From the NCBI GenBank assembly GCA_025594325.1, contig JANHCV010000016.1, positions 186,001-250,000 on the forward strand: a DNA stretch of 64,000 nucleotides, read 5' to 3'. Position 1 is the stretch's first letter. Every line of letters begins with the position of its first letter. This DNA is from Blastocladiella emersonii ATCC 22665. Lineage: Eukaryota; Blastocladiomycota; Blastocladiomycetes; Blastocladiales; Blastocladiaceae. The position numbers and the translations under genes are program-made. This document shows positions 1 to 10,742 of this stretch, in pieces. The notes under the pieces are model-generated. The model was given only the letters and a program-made list of their open reading frames with translations. It searched no databases and was not told the origin of the DNA.

Positions 1-639
1 CCGGCGACGGGATGTAGCGAGCGTGAGCCGGGTCCGAGAGCGAGACGGCGGCCGGCTCCGGTGCCGCGGACAGGGCAGGGTCAGCGTCGGCGACGTAGTC
101 CTCGCTGATCTGACACGTTCCGCTGTCCGACCGCGGTAGAGCTGCAGGGGCGAGTGGCTCCGGTTTCACCGGCGAGCCGGCGTGCGTCTCGGGCGCGGGC
201 GTCATGCACGACGACGGCGGGACCGTGGTCACGGCCTCGCTCGCGTCATCGGCCTCGGCGTCCAGGTCGATGGTGAGCGAAGCGGGCAGTGACGGGGGAA
301 GCGGTTCGCTCGGTGGTGCAGATGACGACGTGTTGTTGGACGCTCGCGATGCGGTGCGTTTCGAGAGTTTGTCCATGGCGGCCTACACAACGAACGGACG
401 CGGTCAGTCGTCCGACGCACAGAGGGGGAACGGGCGATGTTGCTTACCTGACGAGCGGCTTCGGCTTTCTCGAGCCTCCGCTTCCGCTGTTCGGCCATCG
501 TCTCGACGGGCGGCGCCGCCGACTTGGCGGGCGCCTTGGTCGCAAGCGGCGCCGCCGTGACCGTCGGGATGCGCGACTTCATGACCGATGGCCGCGGCCT
601 CGTTGACGTGGTCTTTTGTGGTGGTACAGAGGATTTCAT
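1..639 (-). CDS. Hypothetical protein, 5' part only (runs off the left edge)
   Basis: This is the start of a gene read leftward, with the rest outside the window. Exon 1 is 639-448 (64 codons). It is basic and ends in a K/R/E-rich helix-like stretch (QRKRRLEKAEAARQ). The intron is 447-383 with donor GTAAGC and acceptor TGTAG. Exon 2 starts at 382 in frame and stays open to base 1 without a stop. Exon 2 is low-complexity, rich in Ser, Ala, Pro and acidic residues. I recognise no domain. The splice prediction is supported by exact phase and by loss of sensible coding if the intron is read through. The start is the first ATG of the open frame. The function is unknown. Confidence 0.6.
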
Positions 640-1084
640 CGTCTATTCTGCGTACAGCTGCATGGCTCTCTATGCTAATGCTGAGCTCAGAGAGAGAGGA
701 AGGCCAGACTCGAGTTGACGCGCGAGGCGGAGACAGTCGCGACGCGTCGGCGCAAAGTGTCTCGCACCCAGCACGTGTTCCACGCGTTGCTGTCTCCCCT
801 CTATGCCAATCCTCGCACGCGTTTTCTGCGAAACGCGTTCGCTTCCCGGGCAGCTCGGAGTGAAGCGAACGGTCTAATGCTCGTCGGCGAACATTGTCCG
901 ACCATGGGCCACGATGGCCACGGCCATGACCATGGCCGATGCCGACTCTCCGCGAGAATCGTGCAACATCGGACATCCCAATCGGGCTCCACGCAGTGCT
1001 CGGCCACAAGCTAGGTACGCGTTCTTGGAATGGCAAGCCTCCGGGATCGCCCACTTATTCATGCACGCAACTAGGGTGAACTTA
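640..1084. other. Intergenic, no gene seen
   Basis: Upstream region shared by the leftward partial gene and the possible gene at 1085. It contains a short cluster of GGCCATGG/GGCCACGG words around 904-945. Open frames on both strands here are composition-driven and overlap each other. Confidence 0.4.
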
Positions 1085-1687
1085 ATGGGCCACCCGACGA
1101 CGCGCGTGTACGAGCGCGCGCGCCAGGACGAGCATGTCCACGGCCCGCGCTGCCTGCGTTGGCTGCTGAGCTGGGCCGAGGATCACCGCCTGTCCTCGTC
1201 GCTGACCATGCCCTGTATCAATGCGGTTGACCCGACCCAGACCGTGGCTGACCTTTTGGCCTTGGCGCCGGACATGGCTCAGGATCTGGACAAGATCATG
1301 CAATGGACCCGCCGCTCCTTGGATCAGTCCAAGGACAGCCTCGAGCCCATCTTGTCCGCCATCAAGTCGGCCCAAGCAACCTTGGGGACGACGCAAGGTC
1401 CGCCTTTCACCAATCGTGACAGATGTGTCGCGGCATTTACGCGCTTCGATTTTCATGCGACGAGCTTCAGCGCTCTGCTCAACTTTGCAGTGTGTTCTGC
1501 GAGGCTCGAAGTGGTGGTGCGCCCTCTCAGCGGGATCGTGCTGACCACCCCGATGAAGCACATCCTGGACCTGTGCAACGCGGCGGTGGCTTCCCATACA
1601 GACGTAGTATTGGTCAAGGACAAGATCGGCACTATTTGTCCTCGGCTGGTCGAACCTGGCCTTGGGCTCGCTGCCGCGACTCCTTGA
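1085..1687 (+). CDS. Possible small hypothetical protein
   Basis: A 200-codon open frame from ATG 1085 to TGA 1685-1687. The middle (about residues 45-95) reads like a real helical protein (ADLLALAPDMAQDLDKIMQW), and codon choice there is less GC-driven than in the antisense frames. An internal ATG at 1208 is an alternative start. No domain or relative was recognised, and there is no intron to confirm the frame. It could be a decayed gene. Confidence is low because a 244-codon open frame runs antisense across the same bases. Confidence 0.3.
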   Translation: MGHPTTRVYERARQDEHVHGPRCLRWLLSWAEDHRLSSSLTMPCINAVDPTQTVADLLALAPDMAQDLDKIMQWTRRSLDQSKDSLEPILSAIKSAQATLGTTQGPPFTNRDRCVAAFTRFDFHATSFSALLNFAVCSARLEVVVRPLSGIVLTTPMKHILDLCNAAVASHTDVVLVKDKIGTICPRLVEPGLGLAAATP

Positions 1688-2883
1688 TTCGGCCGCACTG
1701 ACGTGTTGGATCGGCTGGTCACGGCGATGTTCGAGATCCGCTGAATACACGTGTAATTGGTCTTTCGGACTATTCATGGATACTAGCCGTCTTGTTAAAC
1801 TATTATCTATCTTCACGAGCTGGGTGCAGGAGCAGTTTACCTCAGGCGCCGTCGAATCCGAGTCCGATCACGCTGGCCATCACGATGGCCACGGTCGAAC
1901 CGCGGTGTGAAACTCAGCCGCCGAGCGTGGCCTGCTTTACGGATAAGCTCGAAAATGTGTAATTGACGATGTTTGAGCATCAAACCATGACCCAGTGAGA
2001 TCATACGGCGTCCAACAGCATTGACGAAGCGCGCGCATTGCTCGTCCCATCAGCTCGCTCCACCGACAAGTTCCGTCCACCGAACTCTTTCACCCGACTT
2101 GGAATAGCTACAGTGCTCGCACTCAGTGCAGCCAAACACCTGGCCGCGAACAAATCAAGCAAACTCTCACAACGACAGCAGTCATCAAACACTCATCCTG
2201 ATTCCAAACGCTTCCGCGACGCTGCCGGAGCTCAAATGGAGCACGAAATCACCCGCTCCCATCAGGTCCACTGAAATGTACCTGGAGTTGGCGGTTAGAA
2301 TCCACTTGAGGGCGAGGGCCAAGGAGCGCGCGCCAGCACGACAACGAGTCTTCGAGCACGCGTCGCGACCGCTTAACCAGAGTAAGGTCGACTTTACTTG
2401 CATTAGCCCCGAATTAAAGCCCAACTTAACTCCTTCGTCGCAATGGTCGAGGACGCGCGAGATGGGCGAAGGTGCTTGCCGCGCGACGCTGCCCTGAGGT
2501 GTTCGGCAGCGGCGAATTGACTGATGATAACGAGTTCCGACATCTACGAGAAAAGTCGTCGTATTGCATCGAAAAGTTGGGGTTTGTGTAGACGCTCCTG
2601 AAACTGCATTTCCACCGTGCCAATACTCTGATAGGGAACTGACAAACGGCTTCGGCTTGCTGTAGTGGACCACATACAAGACACGTTGGACGTGGTGGCA
2701 CGGATTGCGTTTTCACTACGGCCTTGTGCCCATGATGAATAAACGCGTTACTGTGGTGAGCGAGGGCACGAACAGCGGCGACGCGACCCGCGACGCGTCT
2801 CGCAGCCGGCACGTGTGGAGCTGCGCCACATCGCACGCCGATCACACTCGCGGTTCCCGCCCCCTCCCATGCTACACCCCACC
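1688..2883. other. Gene-poor stretch, no supportable gene
   Basis: About 1.2 kb, noticeably more AT-rich than the flanking genes. Several short open frames on both strands overlap and none keeps a consistent coding character. A leftward frame between about 2400 and 2130 looks faintly protein-like but needs several frame changes. It may be decayed sequence. Confidence 0.35.
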
Positions 2884-3921
2884 ATGAATACGCACAATGA
2901 ACACTCGCAACCTACTGCAACGCTATCCATCCCACGCCTCCCAGCCTCAGACCGCGCGACACGGCTCGCGACGCACGCGCGGCTCCTCGACCTGGTGATG
3001 CGGGACACGCTGCTCGCGCTCCTGCAGTCGACGACGACCGACTCGCCCGCCGTGCACGCTGCCGCACAGCGCCTCGCTTCCCTCTCCACCGAGCTCATCG
3101 CCTACCATCCGGCGCTCGACGACCTACGCCTCGCGGTCCCGCACCTCCTGCGGCGCAAGCTGCTGCTCGACCTCGCGTCGGCATACTTTGGGCGGTGGCG
3201 CGTCCCCGGGTGGCGGTGCCGGCGCCACTACGAGCGCAAGTGTACGGCGAACGCGGTGTGTGCGGCGCTCGGCGAGCCGGTGGCGGGGAAGCGCGGCGCG
3301 GGGCTGTACCCGACGATCGCCGCGTTCATTGCCCTCGCCGAGGAGCAGTGCGCGCACGAGGAGCCCGGGAAGAGTCTTAGCGCCGTGTGGTGGCATAATC
3401 TCGTCGCGCTCAAGGCGCATGTACGTCGGTACGCTGCGTCCCGCAGCGAAGAGTCTCATGTCGGGCAGATGTAGGCCGTCGCCGAAGCAGTCGTGTGCGA
3501 CCACCACCCGCTCGCCGTCGCGGTCGCCACGGCGTTCCCGACGACCGAGCTCGCCGGCCCGTCAGCACCCACCCCACTCTCCATGTCCGTGACCACCCTC
3601 TCCTCATCAACAGCCCCACACCACCGCCCCGCGACCGACCCGTTCGGCTCGCGCGCGATCGTCGCGCGCATGTCGTCCTCGGCGCGCACCGAGTACCTGC
3701 GCAGCGTGCACCGGGAGCGGTCGCGGCTGCTTTCGCTGGACCCGCGGACGGACGTGCCGGCGCCGCTCGACGCGCGTGTGCCGGCGGGTATGCAGTCGGG
3801 CGCGCGCGCGGGGACGCGCAAAAAGCTGCGGATGCGGTACCCCGTCAGCGCGCTGGACGCGATGGTGGAAGAGTTTATCACCGTGTGTCACGGGGCGATT
3901 CCGGCGCCAGAGTATGGATGA
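2884..3921 (+). CDS. Hypothetical protein, two exons (327 aa)
   Basis: Exon 1 is 2884-3420 (179 codons) and exon 2 is 3475-3921. The 54-nt intron 3421-3474 has a GTACGT donor and a GTAG acceptor and joins the exons in phase 0. The protein is Leu/Ala-rich and probably helical in its first 110 residues. A Trp/Arg/Tyr-rich patch follows (RWRVPGWRCRRHYERK, about residues 124-140). The tail is basic and Ser-rich. No family was recognised. ATG 2884 sits in an ACC-ATG context; an in-frame ATG at 2869 would add five residues. The gene is convergent with the membrane protein gene ending at 4002, with an 80-bp gap. Confidence 0.65.
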
Positions 3922-4001
3922 AGAAAAGGAGTCTATGATCTTGGAATGCTGGATGTGAACAAAAGAGGGAGGGGAGTGTGGTATACCAAAAGGAGAACTA
4001 C

Positions 4002-5492
4002 CTAGGCGTCGTTGCGCGCGATGGCCTCGTACAGGGCGTGGAGCGTGGCGAGGTCAGCGACGGGGTCGAGGTCGAGCGGGAGCGGGCGGGTGTAGTGGCG
4101 GGCGACGCGCTCGACGAGCTTGGCGACAGCGGTACGGGTCGACGCGGGGAGCTCGAGGTGCGCGGCGTGGTCGCTGGCGGCATCCACAACTGCAACGGCG
4201 CCGCTGACCGTGTACATGTTCTGGTACCCGGACAGGATGAGGTTACGCATGGTGAGCGGGAGCAGGGCGTCCTTGACGAGGACGTGGTCGAGGCAGAAGG
4301 CCTCGGCGAGGGCGACGCCAATCTCGGCCAGCATGCACGCGTGCACCAGCACGAACATGACCACAGTACGCGCCTCGTCCGTCGTCGGCGACAGGCTGCG
4401 CAGCCGGTCCTCGACGCTGCACGCGTACTGCTTGAGCACCACCAGCGCCTCGGCCGACTCGGTCGTCGCGGTCCCGCGCGACGCCGCCGGCGGGTAGATC
4501 ACCTCGAGCACCGCCGCCAGCGCATCGCCGCCGGCACCCGCCGCCGCACGGGCGCGAGCGCGTGCGTGGATGACCTCGACGCGCTGCGCCTCGGCGGCGC
4601 TCGCGAGGGCGATCACGACGGGCCGCTCATCATCTTCCGCCGCCGCGGCAGTCGACTCGGCGTGCTCGCTGCCGTTGCCGCCCTCGACGCCGCTGAGCGC
4701 GGACCGGACGTGGCTGTGCATCGACGACGGGCGGCTGCGGCTGCCGACAATCGAGGACGCGGCGGGCGAGACGGGACGGCCGCCGACGACCATGCTCACC
4801 TCGGCGGCGCCCATCCACGGCTGCCACGCGGACGGGAGCAGGTCGCGGGCGACGTACATGGCGCGGCGGGCCTTGGCGTGGAGCGGGCCGAGGACGGCGA
4901 ACCGCGCCGACCACCAGGCGGGCGGCCCGCCCGCGTGCTCCATGAGCGACCGCAGGTGCGCCTGGGTCTCGAGCAGCTGCGAGTAGACGCGGTCCGGATC
5001 CGCGGCCGCGGGGACCGTCGGCCACCACGACGAGCCCGCGGGGCTCGTGGGCGACGACGGGATCGAGGCCGAGACCTCGCTCGGGGACGCCGAGGAGGGC
5101 GGGGTGCCCGAGATGCCGGCGCGCGGGTGCCACGACTGCGGGCGCGCGCGCGTGCGCAGGTCGAAGGTCGGCGACGCCGGCGGCAGCGGGATCGAGCGGG
5201 CCTTGGCGGCGGGGTCGCTGTCGTCGACGTCGAGGCCCGGGACGTGGACCGGGTTCGGCAGCGTGGCGCGGCGCCGCCGCGTGTGGCTGCGACCGTCGCC
5301 GTGGGCGGCGTCCTTGGTGCTGCGGCGGCGAGCAGCGCGGTGTGAAGCGTGCGACAGCTTGACGGGGCGGAGCACGAAGACGGAGCCCTTGGGCGAGATG
5401 GCGAAGCCGACCAGGATCAGCATCGGCAGCACGGCGATCAGGCCGAGCCAGCGCCAGCCCGACTCGGTCGCGGCGGGTTCGAGGAGGGGCAT
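4002..5492 (-). CDS. Hypothetical single-pass membrane protein (496 aa)
   Basis: A single uninterrupted frame from ATG 5492 to TAG 4004-4002. Residues about 15-35 form one hydrophobic segment (WLGLIAVLPMLILVGFAI), a likely signal anchor. A Ser/Arg/Pro-rich variable stretch of about 110 residues follows. The C-terminal half is Ala/Leu/Val-rich and helical, with a moderately hydrophobic stretch (VVMFVLVHACMLAEIGVALA, about residues 377-396). I recognise no catalytic motif or named family. It looks like a fungus-specific protein of the endomembrane system, which is inference from the N-terminal anchor only. Confidence 0.7.
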   Translation of the reverse strand: MPLLEPAATESGWRWLGLIAVLPMLILVGFAISPKGSVFVLRPVKLSHASHRAARRRSTKDAAHGDGRSHTRRRRATLPNPVHVPGLDVDDSDPAAKARSIPLPPASPTFDLRTRARPQSWHPRAGISGTPPSSASPSEVSASIPSSPTSPAGSSWWPTVPAAADPDRVYSQLLETQAHLRSLMEHAGGPPAWWSARFAVLGPLHAKARRAMYVARDLLPSAWQPWMGAAEVSMVVGGRPVSPAASSIVGSRSRPSSMHSHVRSALSGVEGGNGSEHAESTAAAAEDDERPVVIALASAAEAQRVEVIHARARARAAAGAGGDALAAVLEVIYPPAASRGTATTESAEALVVLKQYACSVEDRLRSLSPTTDEARTVVMFVLVHACMLAEIGVALAEAFCLDHVLVKDALLPLTMRNLILSGYQNMYTVSGAVAVVDAASDHAAHLELPASTRTAVAKLVERVARHYTRPLPLDLDPVADLATLHALYEAIARNDA

Positions 5493-6357
5493 CGCGGGTG
5501 GGTGCGGGTGGTAGGTGCTTTCGTCTATGGCCGTCTATAGAGGGTGTCTGAAGAGGGAGAGCGAGAACGGGGTCGCCGGTCGTGTGATGGTCGCTAGAGC
5601 GGGCTTGAGGTCGCAGGCAGGCCGTTTCCGCAGCAGGTCGACGCTCTTGAGTTGTTTAATGAAATGCACCACACACACGCTGGCAGGTCCGTGCCAAGGC
5701 CGACGACGTCGGGGTGGAGAGGAGGAGGAGAGCCCGAGCAAAGAACCCTGCTGGCTGATCGGGTCGAGGCCGATGACGCTCCGAGACTAGCTCCGCCCCC
5801 GGACACCCGGCGACGCCGGGTCCACGCGGCCCAACACGCTCTCGCAAGCGTGCGTGTGTGGCGGCGTCCGCGGCGGCGGCGAGGGCGGTCGGCCTGAAAA
5901 ATTAATGGCGAACCTGGCCTGGGGCCAGTGTCACGGAACACGTTTAGGCAGGGCGGGGCGGCGACGCCACCCACGCGAGCACGCGACGGTGATGTCACGG
6001 TCCCTCGCGGCCTTGGTCGCCGTGGCCACGGATGCGGACTTGAGGCCTTCGTGGCCGTGGCCATGGCCATGGTCGACGGTGGCGAGCAGGCGGTGGCGCT
6101 CAACTGCGCGACTTATGCCTTGCATCGCCCAGGACTCGTGATGGCGGGGGCCGCCGGTCCTGCAGTTGATCCGAGCGCTGGACGTGGTTCCGGATCCCGA
6201 CCATCATGAGAGCCATCATGAGCATCAGCTGAGTGTGCACACCGAGGCGAAGAACAGGGCGAACGACGCTTGCTCGAAGTTTCGCAGCGCCATCGTCATA
6301 GATTGGCGCCAGCGCGTCGCGCCACACCTCTCGTCACTCGCCGTCCATGAAACTGCC
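5493..6357. other. Divergent intergenic region
   Basis: 865 bp between the leftward membrane-protein gene and the rightward glycosyltransferase gene, so it holds both promoters. A GTGGCCATGGCCATGG run is at about 6050-6072. No TATA box or RNA gene was recognised. Confidence 0.4.
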
Positions 6358-7758
6358 ATGAAGAGTGACTTGCCGCAACGCCCATGCATCGTGTGGTACA
6401 TGTCGGGCCATGGTGTGTGTCGCTGCCGTGCGAGAGGAACCCGCCCGCGTCGAGCTCGACCCTGACTCTGCCCCGCCAAATCCAGGCTACGGCCACGCCT
6501 CGCGGTGCTGCGCGCTGATCGAGCACCTGCTGTCGCACCGGTCCGAGTCGTACTCAGTCGAGGCCGTCACGCTGGCGCCGGACCTCCTGTTTGTGGGGCT
6601 GCGCGAGCGGCACGGCGACCGGTTCACGTTGAGACGGTACTCCCGTCCCCGTCTAACGGCGAGGAGAAGCTTCTGACGCCACGTGTGTAGTCCAGCTCAC
6701 CGCGTCGACGCGGGCGTGCTGCAGACGGACGCGCTGAACGTCGACCGCACGCGATCGCTCGCCGAGGCGGAGCGGTTCATGGTCGAGGAGCGCGACGTGG
6801 TCGTCCGCGAGGAGGTGGCACTGCTCGCAGCTCGCGAGCCGCGGCCGAGTGTGATCCTCTCGGACGCGTCGTTCGTCGCGGGTCCGATTGCGCGCGCGCT
6901 AGGGATCCCGGCCGTGCTGTGCACCAACTTGTACGCTTGCTCACCCAGTGGCTCGGCGTGGTCGCCGAACTAACTCTGCTCTAGTACGTGGGATGCCATC
7001 TACCTCGCCATGCTCAACGATGACGACGCAGCTCCGCCGGCGTGGCTCGACCGCGTCACGCGCGACTACGCGACCTTCACGTACTGGCTGTGCGAGGCCG
7101 GCGCGCTTGACCCCACCCGCGTCCCTGCACCCGTCCGCGCGCTTCCCACGACGACGATCCCCGTCTTCGGCCCCGCGCGCTCGACCACCGCATCCACGCG
7201 CGAGCAGCTCCGCACCGAGCTCGGTCTCACGGCCACGGACCGCGTGGCGCTGCTGACGTTTGGCGGGCACGAGACGGCGCAGCTGCTCGGCCCGCTCGCG
7301 CTGCGGTTCCCCGGGTGGACGCTGGTCGGCGCGGTGCAACACCCTGACGTGGTCGCGCTCGATCCCGTCACGGTCGACGTGCCCGCGTGGATGCGCGCAG
7401 CGGACGTGGTGATTGGCAAGATGGTGCGGACTTTTCTCTCTGGAGTGTTGGGGGATGAATCTCACGCGTGCGCAACGTGTAGGGCTACGGGACGTGTGCC
7501 GAGGTACTCGCGGCGGGCCGCCCGTTCCTATACGTGTCGCGGTCGCACTGGGCCGAGGAGGCGGCGCTGGTGCGCATGATGCGCGAGCACGGCGCCGCAA
7601 TAGCCGAGCTGCCACGCGACGCGTTCCTCGCGGGCGACTGGCTTCCGGGAATGGACAAGCTCGCCCAGCCGCCGCTGCCTGACGCGGTGCCGGTCGCGGA
7701 TGGACTCGGCGCGTTCTGGGACGCGCTCGCGGATTGTCTCAGGGCGGAGAGGCGGTGA
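6358..7758 (+). CDS. Glycosyltransferase-like protein, homolog of the L-arabinokinase N-terminal domain (386 aa)
   Basis: Five exons: 6358-6412, 6486-6636, 6691-6930, 6985-7423 and 7483-7758. All four introns (54-73 nt) restore a continuous protein. The N-terminus reads IVWYMSGHGYGHASR, the GHG(F/Y)GHA(S/T)R signature of the glycosyltransferase-like half of plant ARA1. Further matches follow in order: a VDALNVDR-type segment, the SDASFVAGPIARALGIP segment, CTNFTWDAIY, an L-x-F-GG loop (LLTFGGHE) and GKMGYGTCAEVLAAGRPF near the C-terminus, the usual nucleotide-sugar-binding end of GT-B folds. The GHMP sugar-kinase half of plant ARA1 is absent. The substrate is unknown. It is probably cytosolic, since no signal peptide is visible. 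Splice sites were chosen because unspliced frames break exactly within conserved motifs. Confidence 0.85.
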
Positions 7759-7827
7759 TGCGGTTCATGGTGGTGATACATTTCTGGTACACTCGCGTCA
7801 CACGATCACCGACTCGCGACCGCGCCG

Positions 7828-8411
7828 TTAGTGCGCGGCCGCGACCTGGTCCGCGGCCCCCTCCGTCTCGGCTGCCTCCTCCTCGTCGTCCTCGCGCGTG
7901 AGCTCGTCGAGGATCTTCTTGGCGAAATCCTACGATGCGTTGACGCGGTACACGAGTCAGTCACGACGCACGACGCGGCGCGGGACACGAGGAAACGGAC
8001 GCGGTTCTCGTTGATGGTGGCGAGCCGCGCCTGCACCTCGTCGCTGGCGCCCTCGCCGGCGTCGTTGGTCAGGATGACGGGGTCGCGCTCGGCGACGCGC
8101 TCGACGAAGCGCTTGAGCGTGTTGGCGTAGCTGGTCGGCTTGGTGGTGGGCTGACGGTCGGCCGGCAGGTCCACGCTGATGCGGGCGATGACGATGCGCG
8201 CGGCCTCGAGCCACTCGAAGGTGCCGCCGCCGCTGCCGCCGCCCTCGGCCTCGCCCGCCTTGGCGGCGTCCATGAACTCGCGCACGATGCCGAGGATCTT
8301 GCGCTCGAGCGGGTCGCCCGGCTTGGCCGTCGGCATCTTCACGACGGTCGGCGTCTTCTTCGGGGTGGTGGCCGGGGTGGTCTTCTTCTTGGTCGGGGTC
8401 GTCTTGGGCAT
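7828..8411 (-). CDS. Small hypothetical protein with Lys/Thr/Pro-rich N-terminus (174 aa)
   Basis: Exon 1 is 8411-7989 (141 codons), the intron is 7988-7930 (59 nt, donor GTGTCC, acceptor CGTAG) and exon 2 is 7929-7828. Residues 1-30 are a basic K/T/P repeat, as seen in nuclear or chromatin-associated proteins. Residues 31-140 are probably helical. The spliced tail is acidic and ends in DQVAAAH. Without splicing, the C-terminus becomes an unlikely Arg/Ser run, which supports the intron. No named family was recognised. It lies tail to tail with the glycosyltransferase gene (69-bp gap) and head to head with the LRR gene at 8652. Confidence 0.65.
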
Positions 8412-8651
8412 GGTGCTACGTTGGCTGCTGCAGTGAGGGCCGTGAGGGGAGAGCGGGGGCCGTGGTCAAGGGCCCCGTCCCTTCTTGAGGGCCGCGGATC
8501 GGAGCCGAGGAGTCAGCTTGCACCGGGCAAGCGGTGGCCCGCGTTGGGGGGAAGGTGGGCCCGCACCTGGAAAAACGCGGCGGATGACCGACGCGTCGCG
8601 TTTCGCGTTCCCGCCCGCCGCGCTTCGCCTCTCCCCCCGCCCGCCCCCGCC

Positions 8652-10228
8652 ATGAACGAAGCCCTTGACCCTCTCCCGCGGCCACTGTGCGCCTGCGCCG
8701 AGTGCAATGCATCAACTTCATCCGCAACCCTGCCCACCACGCACGCGCGCGGCCTCGCGCTCGATGTGCGCCCCGCGACCGCCCCACTGGTCCCCGCGTC
8801 CTCGCTCGCGCGCCCGTCGCACCATGCGCTGTGGTTCCTGGACCTGAGCCGGCAGCGGCTGACGTCGCTGACGCAACGGCACTCGTCGTCGGCCGCGCGC
8901 CTGCTGCCCGGCGCGCTCGGCCTGCTGAACCTCGCGCACAACCGGCTCGGCGTGTCCGAGATCCAGCGCGCGCTCGCGGGCGTCGACGCCGTGCTACACC
9001 TGGTCGTGACGGGCAACCCGGCGTGCGTCGGGCTCGGCCTCGAGAACCCCGTCTCGCAGCGGCTGCGCGTCCCGCTCTCGACGCCTGCGCCCGCGACCGC
9101 CGCCCTCGCGCCCGCCGACGCGCGCGCAGTCCTCGTGTGTGTCCTGCCGCAGGTATGGTGCCTCGACTTTGCCTTCATCACCGCCGCCGAGGACCGCGCC
9201 GCGCGCGAGACGGTCCGCGCCCGCATGCCTGCGACCGCGCTCGTCGTGTTCGCGAGCCACGCCCTCGTCACCACGCGCGAGGAGCGCGACCGCGCGCTCC
9301 GGCTCGCGACCGAGGACGCGTCGTGGAGCAAGTGGGGACGCACCCTGCTCCGCCACGTGCCCAAGGCCGCGGCGCTCGCGCCGAGCGGTGGCGGGAACGG
9401 GCTCGGTGCTGCCATGTGGTGGCAGCTGCACACGCTCGCGCGCGACTGGGACGCGGATATTGGGCACCGCAGCACCGTCCACGGCGGCGGCGCTGACGAG
9501 GACGCGGTCCCGCTCGACGCGCTCGGCCGGTGGGCGCCGCAGCTCATGGACAACCCGCGCGCCGCCGTCGTCCTCATCATGGCCGCGCTCCTGCTCGTCG
9601 ACCCACGCTTCCCGCACTGCCTCGTCCACCCGAGCCTGCCGACGCTATGGGCCGTGCTCGGGAACGGACCGCGCCGCGTCGAGCTGCCGTCGGCCGACGT
9701 CGTCGTCGCGCTCCCGCCGCTCAACGTGCTCAAGCTCGCCACCGTGATTCTCGGCGCCATGGAGCTCGAGCAAGGTACTCTCTTCACTCACTCGAGTCTG
9801 TGGATCGCAAACTCACAACCGCGTCGCTTCGCGTAGTCAAGACGTCCGTCTACGACCCGACGCTCCTCGCCTCGCTGCGGCGACACCTCGCATACCTGTC
9901 GTGGTCAGTCCCGACCCCGCCGCCGCCCAACCCGCCGCTCGCCGCGCCCGCGCCGAGCCGCCGCGTCACGCTCGAACTCATCATGACGTGCGCATCCGCC
10001 ACCGCCGACTGGGCCGTCCTCGAGCACCGCCCGTGGCTCGCCTACCTCGCCGCGCACCCGCGCACGCCGAGTCTCGAGTCCGCGCCGCCCGAGGCACGCG
10101 TGCCGAACGCAGCTGTCGCGGCGGACCGGCTCACGGACCCGAAAACGGCGCTCGCCGCGGTCGAGGCGCGGTTCGCGCTGGCGAGCACGGTCGAGGAGGC
10201 TATGGTGCGTGAGGAGGTTTCAATATAG
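8652..10228 (+). CDS. Leucine-rich-repeat protein (504 aa)
   Basis: Exon 1 is 8652-9774, the intron is 9775-9836 (62 nt, donor GTACTC, acceptor GCGTAG) and exon 2 is 9837-10228. The N-terminus carries a Cys pair (CACAEC). Residues about 60-120 contain LRR-like units (LWFLDLSRQRLTSL and LGLLNLAHNRLG). The remainder is Ala/Leu-rich and helical, with no recognised catalytic motif. Proteins of this layout often serve as scaffolds, but no specific partner can be named. The start ATG at 8652 has a CGCC-ATG context and lies 240 bp from the divergent neighbour. Confidence 0.7.
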
Positions 10229-10389
10229 ACGCAGGTTCGCAGCGATAGGGCTCATCGGGCATGTGCACGAGGGTACTCCTGTGCGGGTGGTTGGAAATGT
10301 ACAAAGCACGGCCATGAACAGAGAGACCAGCCCCACGATGGCGCTTTCATTTGAAGGAAGTGTGTATAATCACGCGATTATGTCGGCGC

Positions 10390-10490
10390 CTAGCTTCCTC
10401 GATAATAATAAAGCGTATCGAAGGAAACGGGGCACTGGTTGCCGATTTTGATCGTCACGTCGTACAAGTTTGTTGCTTCAGCGACAAGGG
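10390..10490 (-). pseudogene. 3' end of the split unknown-family gene (rest at 22834-23399)
   Basis: Read leftward from the AAGGG flank of the left LTR, this 101-bp piece encodes a tail beginning VAEATNLYDVTIKIG and ending YYYRGS before TAG 10392-10390. It matches the LLAEYFSVFEAM part of the relative at 31367-31690 in position and character. It was contiguous with 22834-23399 before the 12.3 kb insertion, because the same 5-bp AAGGG flank borders the last LTR there. One frame change just before the junction is needed to read through, so the gene may have been damaged already. Confidence 0.6.
10486..10490. repeat. Left copy of target-site duplication AAGGG
   Basis: AAGGG directly precedes the LTR at 10491. 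Its partner is 22834-22838 directly after the LTR ending at 22833, not the bases after this LTR (ACGAC). Confidence 0.85.
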
Positions 10491-10664
10491 TGTCACGGTT
10501 CAGTGATCCGACGGCTCGGGCTGGTGGCGCGGGCTGGTGGCGCAGTCCCTCATAAGCCGAGCGTTGCCCTCGCTCTCCCTCTCTCTTGTCATTCGTGATA
10601 CAATCCTTCATTATCCGGCTAGTCATTCCTTGTGGCGCAAGACCCTCCCCCTCGGCACCTTACA
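10491..10664 (+). repeat. LTR A (174 bp), left end of composite insertion
   Basis: Begins TGTCACGGTTCAG and ends CGGCACCTTACA. It is the same length and orientation as the LTRs at 17539 and 22660. It carries a private C at LTR position 81 and has C at position 19 and T at position 141. Inside U3 the 13-mer GGGCTGGTGGCGC occurs twice in tandem-like fashion. It is flanked by AAGGG on the left and ACGAC on the right, so it is not a simple solo LTR with matching duplications. Confidence 0.95.
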
Positions 10665-10742
10665 ACGACCACCACCACCACCACCACCTCGACGACCGAG
10701 ACCACCTCAACCACCGAAGCTGTCGCCGCCAAGGAGGAGTAA
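10665..10742 (+). pseudogene. Displaced 3' end of the Hsp110-reticulon gene
   Basis: Starts with ACGAC, continues as ACC codons (poly-Thr), then Thr/Ser/Glu codons and the tail AVAAKEE, with TAA at 10740-10742. The gene at 14909-17554 breaks off in the same poly-Thr run at 17534-17538 (ACGAC), where LTR B begins. Joining base 17538 to 10670 continues the reading frame exactly, in phase, to this stop. This is therefore the original C-terminus of that gene, now 4.2 kb upstream of its own start codon. Confidence 0.9.

Noticed and set aside
404-1054. Leftward open frame with Gly/His repeats (GHGHGRGHRG)
   Set aside because: Produced by GGCCATGG/GGCCACGG words; overlaps the better-supported exon at 448-639 in another frame and has no protein-like continuity.
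2126-2679. Overlapping frames on both strands of about 120-165 codons
   Set aside because: No consistent codon bias, no motif and no splice structure; a suggested match to the unknown helical family did not hold in order or spacing.
10491-10664. Simple solo LTR from a separate insertion
   Set aside because: The flanks do not match each other (AAGGG / ACGAC) but match the flanks of the other two LTRs, so it is one junction of the composite insertion.
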